Shown here piece after piece: positions 1-6,537 of a stretch of 64,000 nucleotides of DNA; positions within the stretch are counted from its first letter, which is position 1; each line of letters begins with the position of its first letter. This DNA comes from Bin80 sp965215475 (GTDB taxonomy: Bacteria > Bacteroidota > Rhodothermia > Rhodothermales > Bin80). Location of the stretch: NCBI GenBank assembly GCA_965215475.1, contig OZ244061.1:3596001-3660000 (forward strand), given 5' to 3'. A model generated the notes under the pieces. It did not search any database. It was not told the DNA's origin and worked only from the letters and a program-made list of their open reading frames with translations. Position numbers and translations under genes: made by a program.

Positions 1-114
1 GCCGTTCGTCTTTTTGATCTTGAAGCATTTTATCCAATTATGCACCCAGAAGACCGTACTTTGCAGGAGGCGCTCAAGCTTTGGCCTGAAGCAAAAAGTA
101 TTGCTCAACAATAA
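1..114 (+). CDS. C-terminal end of an unidentified protein (partial)
   Basis: The reading frame starting at base 1 is open for 37 codons and ends at a TAA at 112-114. The visible residues (beginning AVRLFDLEAFYPIMHPEDRT and ending KSIAQQ) look like the tail of a soluble protein, but I do not recognise the family. A 24-bp-longer overlapping frame exists but has no support. The gene begins outside the window. About 160 bases separate it from the next gene, which has its own promoter-like site, so it is probably a separate transcription unit. Confidence 0.5.
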   Translation, partial: AVRLFDLEAFYPIMHPEDRTLQEALKLWPEAKSIAQQ

Positions 115-201
115 TATGCGTATTGCATTGGAATTTCCATGCAAAACGTTAAATTTAGGAGAATTCTCATTCTATCTGATTGACGTACCTGTTTGGCAGG
201 A

Positions 202-231
202 TTGTTAATTAGGTAGTATATTATAGGTTTC
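202..231 (+). promoter_or_regulatory. Putative Bacteroidota-type promoter for the exbB operon
   Basis: TTG at 202-204 is followed after 19 bases by TAGGTTTC at 224-231. This resembles the Bacteroidota vegetative promoter (TTG near -33 and TAnnTTTG near -7), with the last base of the -7 box different. It lies about 46 bases before the ExbB start. Pattern match by eye only. Confidence 0.35.
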
Positions 232-277
232 GTATTCAACACTTAATATTTCAATCAATTTTCTGGAGGACTAGTCC

Positions 278-961
278 ATGAAGCTATTCGGGAACATCAT
301 GCCCGTTCAAGACGCAGCTGTTGCAGAGGAAGGCATGATCAATGTACTGGTAAATTATTTCAATCAGGGAGGCGAGTTCATGTGGCCTGTCCTGATTATT
401 CTGATCATTGGCCTTGCTATAGCATTTGAGCGTGTGATTCAGCTGATTCTTGCTGATGTGAACACGCGCAAATTTATTGTCAGCGTCAAAGAAGCTCTCC
501 AGGATGGTGGAGTTTCGGCAGCTGAAGAGATCTGTGCAGCCACTCGTGGGCCGGTCGCAGCAGTTTTTCAAGCAGGCTTAATGCGTGCAGATGAGGGGAT
601 TGAAGCTGTGGAAAAAGCGGTTGTTGCCTATGGCTCAATCGAAATGAGCTTCTTGGAGCGCGGTCTTGTCTGGCTTTCGCTCTTTATTGCATTAGCTCCC
701 ATGTTTGGGTTCCTCGGTACGGTGATTGGTATGGTCGCTGCGTTCGATGCAATTGAAGCCGCGGGTGATATTTCTCCAAGCTTGGTCGCTAGGGGGATTA
801 AGATTGCATTGTTGACCACGGTTTTCGGTTTGATTGTTGCCATCATCTTACAGTTCTTCTATAATTATGCAGTTTCCAAGATTGATAGGATCGTTGTAGA
901 GATGGAAGAAGCTTCAATTGAGTTGATCGATTCTCTTGTCATGAAAGAATCCTCTTCATAG
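278..961 (+). CDS. exbB: MotA/TolQ/ExbB proton channel family protein
   Basis: Inner-membrane subunit of the ExbB/ExbD energy-transducing complex, which uses the proton gradient to drive TonB-dependent outer-membrane transport. The 227-residue protein has an N-terminal segment then three membrane helices at about residues 36-54, 128-150 and 170-195. The family signature is visible: PMFGFLGTVIGMVAAF in the second helix region and ALLTTVFGLIVA in the third, carrying the conserved threonines of the ion path. The start at 278 is preceded by a good ribosome site (GGAGGA, 10-12 bases upstream). It opens a compact operon with a small membrane protein and two ExbD genes, an order common in this group. 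TolQ or MotA-like roles cannot be excluded, but two ExbD partners argue for ExbB. Confidence 0.9.
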   Translation: MKLFGNIMPVQDAAVAEEGMINVLVNYFNQGGEFMWPVLIILIIGLAIAFERVIQLILADVNTRKFIVSVKEALQDGGVSAAEEICAATRGPVAAVFQAGLMRADEGIEAVEKAVVAYGSIEMSFLERGLVWLSLFIALAPMFGFLGTVIGMVAAFDAIEAAGDISPSLVARGIKIALLTTVFGLIVAIILQFFYNYAVSKIDRIVVEMEEASIELIDSLVMKESSS

Positions 962-1010
962 GAGGCACGATCTATATCATCGGGGTATATCCCCAATAAA
1001 CCAAGATTTC

Positions 1011-1274
1011 ATGCTCAACGTTGCTCTATATATCGTTTTTGCGCTGATCGGCCTCGGCTTGTTGGTCATGCTTGCATCTGGTATTCGCAGTCTCATGTAT
1101 GGCAAGGTAAAGATGCTTTCGATTGCCTTCGTCGCCGTTCCGCCTGTATTATTCTTGATTCTCGGGCTTGCATTGCCCACCTGGACGGATGCGGGCATTA
1201 TGACGATTATCATTTCTCTTGTACTGACACTTGTTGCACTTTTGGTGTCAGGTGTTAAGAACCTTGTTTCCTGA
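1011..1274 (+). CDS. Small three-helix membrane protein between exbB and exbD
   Basis: An 87-residue protein that is almost entirely hydrophobic, with helices at about residues 3-23, 38-57 and 62-82 and a short basic loop (MYGKVKM) between the first two. I do not recognise a named family. Its fixed position between exbB and exbD, 49 bases after exbB and 23 before exbD, suggests it is co-transcribed and acts with the energy-transducing complex, but that is inference from context only. No signal cleavage site or catalytic motif is visible. Confidence 0.7.
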   Translation: MLNVALYIVFALIGLGLLVMLASGIRSLMYGKVKMLSIAFVAVPPVLFLILGLALPTWTDAGIMTIIISLVLTLVALLVSGVKNLVS

Positions 1275-1297
1275 TCTATTAGACCTGAATAATTCGA

Positions 1298-1861
1298 ATG
1301 GGTAGTATACTTGCCAAGAAAAAGAAACGACAGGGTGCGGAGATCCCAACATCTTCGATGGCGGATATCGCTTTTTTGCTCTTGATTTTCTTTCTGGTTA
1401 CCACGACCATTGACGTAGATACCGGGATTGGAATGACCTTGCCTCCAGAGCCGGATGAAACCACGCCGCCCCCTCCGGTCAGTGATCGTAACATGCTCAA
1501 GATTCTGATTAACGCGCAGGGGCAAGTACTTCTTGAGGATTTACCTTCTTCTGTATCACAGATCCGTAATGAGGTTTTGACGCATGTTCAGAATAATGGA
1601 TCGGATGCGCGCTATTCAGATTCTCCCTCGAAGGCAGTTGTATCCATTAAAACAGACCGTCTAACTCCCTACAATCTATATATCCAGACGCTTGATGAGG
1701 TCTGGATGGCTTACTTTGAGATATGGGATACGGAAGCACGGTCGATGGGGCATCCAAGCTATGTTGAATATCGTTCTGAATTGGAAGCTGGGGAAGAGAA
1801 TGAAATTCGCGAGAAGTGGCCCGCCCAGGTTTCATTGGCTGAACCAGATCCCGGAAATTGA
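1298..1861 (+). CDS. exbD: Biopolymer transport protein ExbD/TolR family (first copy)
   Basis: Partner of ExbB: a short cytoplasmic N-terminus, one membrane helix and a periplasmic domain. The helix (about residues 21-42) carries the protonatable aspartate in SSMADIAFLLLIFFLVTT, the hallmark of ExbD/TolR. The N-terminus is lysine-rich as expected. At 187 residues it is longer than the usual 130-150; the extra length lies in a proline-rich stretch after the helix and a charged insert near the C-terminus (about residues 125-165). It ends with TGA overlapping the region just before the second ExbD. Two ExbD paralogues in tandem probably form a heteromeric complex, as in other Bacteroidota; this is inference. 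Confidence 0.88.
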   Translation: MGSILAKKKKRQGAEIPTSSMADIAFLLLIFFLVTTTIDVDTGIGMTLPPEPDETTPPPPVSDRNMLKILINAQGQVLLEDLPSSVSQIRNEVLTHVQNNGSDARYSDSPSKAVVSIKTDRLTPYNLYIQTLDEVWMAYFEIWDTEARSMGHPSYVEYRSELEAGEENEIREKWPAQVSLAEPDPGN

Positions 1862-1875
1862 ACTTAAGGAGTAGA

Positions 1876-2328
1876 ATGGCTCATTTTACAAAAAAATCTA
1901 AAGCCAAACCTGAGATTTCTACGGCATCTTTGCCGGACATCATTTTTATGCTCTTGATCTTTTTCATGGTTACGACCGTGTTGCGAGAGCAAGAAGTTCA
2001 GGTTCGAACCATCCTGCCGGAAGCGGAGGCCTTGACCAAGATTGAACAGAAGCGTTATGTGTCTTACGTATGGATGGGGCCAGAGAAGCTACCCGGAAAT
2101 CGTGTTGGTGAGACAAAGGTGCAAATTGATGATGCCGTCATTGAAGATCTGACAAATGTTCGATCCATCATGTATCGGAAGCTGAATGAGCAGCCTAGAT
2201 TGATTGTATCACTCAGGGTTGACGAAGAATCAGAGATGGGTGTTGTAACCGATGTTCAAGGGGAGCTCCGAAAGGCCGGGACTCTTCGGATCAGTTATTC
2301 ATCCAGGCGGGATATATCGAATATTTGA
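1876..2328 (+). CDS. exbD: Biopolymer transport protein ExbD/TolR family (second copy)
   Basis: Second ExbD-type subunit. The helix motif TASLPDIIFMLLIFFMVTT holds the conserved aspartate; a basic N-terminus precedes it and a periplasmic domain of about 110 residues follows. I chose the ATG at 1876 because AAGGAG lies at 1866-1871, the right distance upstream; a TTG at 1858 would also be in frame but has no ribosome site and would overlap the preceding stop. Length is then 150 residues, typical for the family. Last gene of the exbB operon: a hairpin with a T-run follows at 2387. Confidence 0.88.
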   Translation: MAHFTKKSKAKPEISTASLPDIIFMLLIFFMVTTVLREQEVQVRTILPEAEALTKIEQKRYVSYVWMGPEKLPGNRVGETKVQIDDAVIEDLTNVRSIMYRKLNEQPRLIVSLRVDEESEMGVVTDVQGELRKAGTLRISYSSRRDISNI

Positions 2329-2386
2329 GAATACTCAAGGCAACCATGCCTGAATCTCGGGTGTGGAACCGATTTAGACGTTCCTT

Positions 2387-2424
2387 GGGTAGTGGTGCGA
2401 GCGTGCGCTGCTACCCTTTTTCTT
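2387..2424 (+). terminator. Rho-independent terminator after the exbB operon
   Basis: GGGTAG at 2387-2392 pairs with CTACCC at 2411-2416, with additional GC pairing in the enclosed sequence, followed directly by a T-rich run (2417-2425). It sits 59 bases after the second exbD and 40 before icd. Confidence 0.65.
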
Positions 2425-2465
2425 TATAGTCTACGGGGAATCTTTTTCATTCCATTCATTTTCCC

Positions 2466-3479
2466 ATGTATACGATTACCTTGGTGCCTGGAGATGGGAT
2501 TGGCCCGGAAGTCACGGAATCTACGTGTAAGGTAGTTGCTGCGACGGGAGTCGATGTACGCTGGGAGCGGTTTGAGGAAGTAGGATATGCAGGGATTGAA
2601 AAATGGGGAGATCCCTTACCAGACGAGGTGCTGAACTCAATATGGAAAAATCGTCTTGCCTTGAAGGGACCGGTCACGACTCCTGTGGGCAAAGGGTTTC
2701 GGAGTGTGAATGTATCGCTTCGACAAAAACTGGATCTGTTCGCAAATCTGCGCCCATGTAAACGATTGCCGGGCATTGAAACCCCATTCAAGGATGTTGA
2801 TCTGGTTATTTTCCGGGAGAATACGGAGGGGCTATATTCGGGAATTGAGAGTTATGATGAGCGTCTGGAAATTGCAGACTCTATTGCGAGAATCACACGC
2901 AGAGGCTCACAGCGAATCCTTCGTTATGCATTCGAGTGGGGGATCGCAAATCAACGCAAGCGACTCACGGCGGTACACAAGGCAAATGTTCTGAAGCTGT
3001 CAACGGGTCTTTTCCTAGAAGAAGCCCGTAGGATCGCTCAAGAATATCCAAAGATCCAGTTTGATCATTTTATCATTGACAATATGGCAATGCAACTGGT
3101 CATTCAACCCAGCACCTTCGACTGTATTGTGACAACAAATCTGTTTGGAGATATTCTGAGTGATCTATGTGCAGGGCTTGTGGGCGGCCTGGGGGTTGTG
3201 CCAGGTGCGAATATTGGAGACGAGGTAGCTGTATTCGAGGCGGTTCATGGGAGTGCTCCTGATATTGCAGGACAATCGAAAGCAAATCCCACAGCACTCA
3301 TCTGTTCTTCTGCCCTTCTGTTGTATCATATAGGAGAGGTTGAGGCTGCAAAACGAGTTGAACGGGCCGTATGGTGTGCCTATGAAGAAGGAACGAGTTT
3401 AACCCCGGATGTTGGTGGTACAGCATCTACCGAAGTCATGACGGATCGGATCGTACAATTGATTACTGAAAAGATATAG
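2466..3479 (+). CDS. icd: NAD-type isocitrate/isopropylmalate dehydrogenase family, likely isocitrate dehydrogenase
   Basis: Oxidative decarboxylation of isocitrate in the TCA cycle is the most likely reaction. The 337-residue protein is a full-length member of the IMDH/ICDH fold: VPGDGIGPEV at the N-terminus, SVNVSLRQKLDLFANLRP and FRENTEGLYSGIE (substrate-contacting motifs typical of NAD-dependent isocitrate dehydrogenases), a catalytic lysine region HKANVLK, the metal-binding aspartates in TTNLFGDILSDL, and the cofactor loop HGSAPDIAGQSKANP. Homoisocitrate or isopropylmalate dehydrogenase are alternatives, but the ENTEGLYSGIE motif favours isocitrate. A terminator separates it from the exb operon. 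Its last 485 bases are duplicated, in damaged form, at 18014-18490. Confidence 0.85.
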   Translation: MYTITLVPGDGIGPEVTESTCKVVAATGVDVRWERFEEVGYAGIEKWGDPLPDEVLNSIWKNRLALKGPVTTPVGKGFRSVNVSLRQKLDLFANLRPCKRLPGIETPFKDVDLVIFRENTEGLYSGIESYDERLEIADSIARITRRGSQRILRYAFEWGIANQRKRLTAVHKANVLKLSTGLFLEEARRIAQEYPKIQFDHFIIDNMAMQLVIQPSTFDCIVTTNLFGDILSDLCAGLVGGLGVVPGANIGDEVAVFEAVHGSAPDIAGQSKANPTALICSSALLLYHIGEVEAAKRVERAVWCAYEEGTSLTPDVGGTASTEVMTDRIVQLITEKI

Positions 3480-3611
3480 CTTTTTTGTCGAGGGATTCCA
3501 GTCGTCATGGAGGAGCTCGACAGGAAACAAGTAGACTACATTTTCGGTAGACGGGAAAAACATGTACAAGCACATTCGGAGCCCAAGACAGCGACCCGTT
3601 CATGCTCCTCA

Positions 3612-3635
3612 CAAGATCACTTGGTCTTGATTTTT
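3612..3635 (+). terminator. Terminator-like hairpin between icd and the DUF4293 gene
   Basis: CAAGATCA (3612-3619) pairs with TGGTCTTG (3622-3629), one G-U pair, followed by ATTTTT. It lies 133 bases after icd and ends about 28 bases before the preferred start of the DUF4293 gene, so it could also act as a leader attenuator. The hairpin is preserved in the duplicate copy near 18625. Confidence 0.5.
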
Positions 3636-3662
3636 CCAGGTAGTTATGTCATCAAATCCTTT

Positions 3663-4139
3663 ATGATGGGACGGATCCACACCATTTTTTTGATGTTCTC
3701 TGCGTTGGCCTTTTCGCTCTTACTTTTTGGTGAGATTCCATCATCTGACGGGAAGATTCAGTTCGTCCGAATCGGTTTGATTTTGATGGTCCCCGTGCTC
3801 TTGGCTAGTCTGCTACTTCATGGACGACCTAAGAAGCAAGTCAATGTTCTTAAAACCGTACGGATGGCGATTATTTTGCTTATCAGTCTCTACTACTACT
3901 TTTCGTGGAGTGTGGGCGCATTTTCGGAATGGCCTGGTGGCGAGGGGCAGTTTTGGGAGTTTATTTCATCTTGGGTTTCGCCAGTACTGGGGTATATATT
4001 TCTCTCTCTGTCTGTACGTGTACTAATTCGCAACCTTAAGTTGCTAAGTCAGGTGGATCGTTTACGTGGTCAACAGGCAGCCGGTAATACGGCAAATTGC
4101 ATTCAAACCGACAATGTGAGTACGAGTGGCAGGGGATAA
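3663..4139 (+). CDS. DUF4293 family membrane protein
   Basis: Bacteroidota-restricted integral membrane protein of unknown function. The start at 3663 gives MMGRIHTIFLMFSALAFSLL, which matches the typical family N-terminus (MMQRIQTIFL-like); the frame is open upstream to 3507 but that extension is polar, unlike the family, and overlaps the hairpin at 3612. Four hydrophobic segments lie at about residues 7-24, 35-51, 66-82 and 96-112, and the family's C-terminal DRLR motif is present (QVDRLRGQQAA), followed by a short polar tail. About 158 residues, normal size. No clear ribosome site. A second, mutated copy lies at 18675. Confidence 0.75.
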   Translation: MMGRIHTIFLMFSALAFSLLLFGEIPSSDGKIQFVRIGLILMVPVLLASLLLHGRPKKQVNVLKTVRMAIILLISLYYYFSWSVGAFSEWPGGEGQFWEFISSWVSPVLGYIFLSLSVRVLIRNLKLLSQVDRLRGQQAAGNTANCIQTDNVSTSGRG

Positions 4140-4246
4140 GGTAGAGGTTGCTGTATACGGAGAACCAAAATGCGCAGTCAGTGAGATTCAAAGTGTGCAC
4201 CTAATGAGATTCAGGGTGCACGAATTCTTCAGAATACACCCTTTAC

Positions 4247-4350
4247 GCAAGTTTCCAATTTATAGTGGATTTTTTCATGAGTTTGGTTGGTTCCCATTTT
4301 CAGGGAATCTGGTCTAGGCACCATTCTTTCGGTGTTTTTTCAGCAATTCC
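4247..4350 (+). repeat. About 100-bp diverged repeat, copy 1
   Basis: This stretch contains CAATTTATAGTGGATTTTTT and aligns, with roughly two thirds identity by eye over about 100 bases, to the reverse complement of 63271-63376 beside the Argonaute gene. It begins exactly where the icd/DUF4293 duplication ends and lies downstream of a transposase fragment on the minus strand. It may be an insertion-sequence end or a small non-coding repeat. Nothing else is visible between 4140 and 4553. Confidence 0.55.
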
Positions 4351-4553
4351 CACGAACGACTTAGAATTCATTCGGTACAGTATTTCCGGTACATCTCGTG
4401 CAAATCTGACGATTTTTGTTTATTTTCGAGGATCAATTCCGCCTATAACTGGATCTTTATCGATGCTTTTTTCTTCACTTTCTGACGATTGGGCAGCCCC
4501 CTCCCATGGGACAACCCCCCCTTCTTGTTATTGTTATGGTGATTCGTGCGAAT

Positions 4554-4815
4554 TTAAGATGAATCCATCCGTATACTGCCCGTATATCCTTCTGCAATCC
4601 ACACATACAATGCTTCCCAGCTCTCAATATAAAATTGCTGAAACATCCCTTCCATCGTCTTTCTCAAATACTTGAGTCGTCCCATTTGCTCCAGTGCATC
4701 CTGGAACAGCACATCACAGAATGGTTCCACTTGATCTACCAAAAAGGCAAGCATCATCAGGTAGGCAAATCCCGTGGCTAAATGCGTGTAACCATGTCCA
4801 TAATTACCAAAAAAA
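4554..4815 (-). pseudogene. Transposase C-terminal fragment
   Basis: The minus-strand frame reads FFGNYGHGYTHLATGF then AYLMMLAFLVDQVEPF and stops at 4554. This matches the C-terminal region of a group of DDE transposases that end with a hydrophobic MLLAFLVDQV-type segment. Everything N-terminal of it is missing, the frame being lost near 4815, just before the methylase fragment at 4829. It is a remnant of an older insertion; the exact family cannot be fixed from so little. Confidence 0.6.
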
Positions 4816-4885
4816 TGGATAGTGCCTGATGTTATCCCGTGTTTCTCTTTTTGAAAACTGTATTATTGAATCTCCTGAAACAGAA

Positions 4886-6280
4886 GGGAATTATATACGT
4901 GAGTACCCAAAGAATGGAACCATTCTACGTTGGAGAGATAACAGACACAATAGGATAGACTGTATATCTATCCTATTGCTTACCATAATATCAATCAGAC
5001 TGATACCATGCCTGTTCAGGCTTCAAACAAGAACGAGAAAAGTAGTTCCTACCGGGGCGTGGAGTATCGTTTATGTCCGGGGACGCAAGGGAAAGCAAAG
5101 AAACTCGCCGGGTTAGCGGGGGCGTGTCGGTTTGCGTGGAATGCCATTCTTGCCGAATGTCAGGAAGAATACGACGCAGTTCGAGATACAGACCAGACAA
5201 AACCTTCGCTCTCGTTTTTCTCGCTGGGAAAGCGGTTTACCAAATTGCGTCAATCCACAGAATGGCTAGACCAGTATTCCTGTCATATTGTCCGGTATGC
5301 CTTGAAGCATCAGGCAGAGGCGTGGCAGGCTTTCTTCAAGGGGCAACGAGAACATCTCCGATTTCATTCAAGGAGCGCACACAAGGATTCCTTTACCGCG
5401 ATTCAAGGAACGTTCAAAATGGACGGCGAGAATGTATACATCCAAAAGATTGGTTGGATGAAGTTCCGGCGCAAAGGAGGCGATCCATACCCTGACGGGG
5501 AGCCAATTGAAGTCACCGTGAAGAAAGACGGACGGTACTGGAAGATGAGCGTAATTTATAAAGTCACGAATCTACCAGAGAAGGTGGACGATGGCAAAGA
5601 GATTGGCATTGACTTGAACACCTACAACATCTCGTATTCTTCTACGGATGGGGAACAAGGCATGCTACCGATTCCAGATTTGACGGATAAGGAGATCAAG
5701 ATCCGTAGGTATCAACGTAAGTTAGCCCGACAGCAATGGGGCGATCCAAGGATACGCAGAAGAAGATTTCTAAATTGAAGCGTCAGCAGCGCAACTCGAG
5801 GAAGAATGCGGCACATCAACATAGCCGTAGGTTGTCCAATAAGGCGTATACGTTGAAGCGTGAAGACTTGAAGATCAAGAACATGTCCAAGTCTGCCAAG
5901 GGCACGGTGGAGAGCCCTGGAACCAATGTGAAGGCAAAAGCAGGGTTAAACCGCGTCATTCTCAACTCTGGATGGAGCAGGTTCAATACCTATTGCGATT
6001 ACAAGTTTGGCAGGGTTGTCACGGTGGATCCAAAGTACACCAGTCAACGCTGTAATCAGTGTGGACATGTGGATAAAAACAATCGCAAGACGCAAAGCAA
6101 GTTTAAGTGTATGGCATGTGGATCACGCAGATATCAACGCATCTGCGAATGTGTTACAGGCCTCCGGGATTGGGGCATCTGCACGTGGAGGAGCGTTCTC
6201 GTTAGAGACTCCTATGAGCCGTGAAATGGATACGCAACAGGTAGCCGTCTAATTGATGGGTACTCACGTATATAATTCCC
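4886..6280 (+). mobile_element. tnpB-carrying element with 24-bp terminal inverted repeats and 8-bp target duplication
   Basis: Bases 4886-4909 and the reverse complement of 6257-6280 are identical over 24 bases (starting GGGAATTATATA and ending GAGTACCCA). Immediately outside lie direct repeats AAACAGAA at 4878-4885 and 6281-6288. The element is 1395 bp and carries only tnpB. IS200/IS605 and IS607 elements, the usual carriers of tnpB, have no terminal inverted repeats and make no target duplication, so this structure looks like DDE-type transposition of a tnpB cargo. Reading the flanking gene across the duplication restores its frame, which confirms the ends. Confidence 0.85.
5008..6252 (+). 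pseudogene. tnpB: TnpB RNA-guided nuclease, two frameshifts
   Basis: TnpB is the RNA-guided DNA nuclease of IS605-type elements. The N-terminal helix-turn-helix/WED part (YRGVEYRLCPGTQGKAKKL, then ACRFAWNAILAECQEEY) and the first RuvC segment (KEIGIDLNTYNISY) are in the frame from 5008. A frameshift near 5745 moves the reading to the frame containing KREDLKIKNMSKSAKGT, AGLNRVILNSGWSRF and the zinc ribbon CNQCGHVDKN; a single extra base near 6125 (TGTGGATCAC where TGTGGTCAC is expected) then moves it to the frame with HADINASANVLQASG, the last RuvC segment. It stops at 6252, only 4 bases before the right inverted repeat. Total about 410 residues when joined, normal for TnpB. As it stands no full protein can be made unless frameshifting occurs. 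Confidence 0.85.
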
Positions 6281-6537
6281 AAACAGAAAGTGTCAAGTAT
6301 ATCGGATCAAAGCTTAAACTGCTTCCTCACATACTTGAAATGGTTGGCTGGACGGGGGCAAAGCCGTACTTCTGGAATATGTCAAGGTTGAACCGCCTCA
6401 TAAACAGTGAACTGGAGAATATAAAGGTTCTACCACAATGGTATGAAATTCCACAATCCTCAAATTTACGGTGGCATGAGGCATGAGATATCCATCCAGT
6501 GAGGCCATCTGACCAAAGATAAACTTATTCTGCCTCA

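Larger units (their letters stand above)
2995..4245 (+). repeat. Segmental duplication, source copy (3' icd plus DUF4293 gene)
   Basis: The 1251 bases from AGCTGT (2995) to CCTTTA (4245) recur at 18014-19256 in the same orientation with scattered substitutions and a few small indels. In this copy both reading frames are intact, so it is the presumed source. Boundaries were set where the two sequences stop matching. Confidence 0.95.
4829..6486 (+). pseudogene. DNA adenine methylase (D12 class) N-terminal fragment, split by the tnpB element
   Basis: Removing the element at 4886-6280 and one copy of the 8-bp target duplication joins MLSRVSLFENCIIESPETE (from 4829) in frame to SVKYIGSKLKLLPHILEMV (from 6289). 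KYIGSKLKLLPHIL is the N-terminal AdoMet-binding signature of D12-class N6-adenine methylases, enzymes that work either as orphan methylases or with a restriction enzyme. After about 40 residues homology to the class ends and the frame stops at 6486, so the rest of the gene, including the DPPY motif, is gone. The gene was thus hit at least twice: by the tnpB element and by a 3' deletion or replacement. Confidence 0.7.

Noticed and set aside
3486..3530. GTCGAG and CTCGAC inverted pair after icd
   Set aside because: The loop is more than 20 bases and no T-run follows; the better terminator is the hairpin at 3612.
4265..4675. 136-codon plus-strand frame
   Set aside because: It overlaps the transposase remnant on the other strand, which has real similarity; the plus-strand product is of low complexity and has no family.
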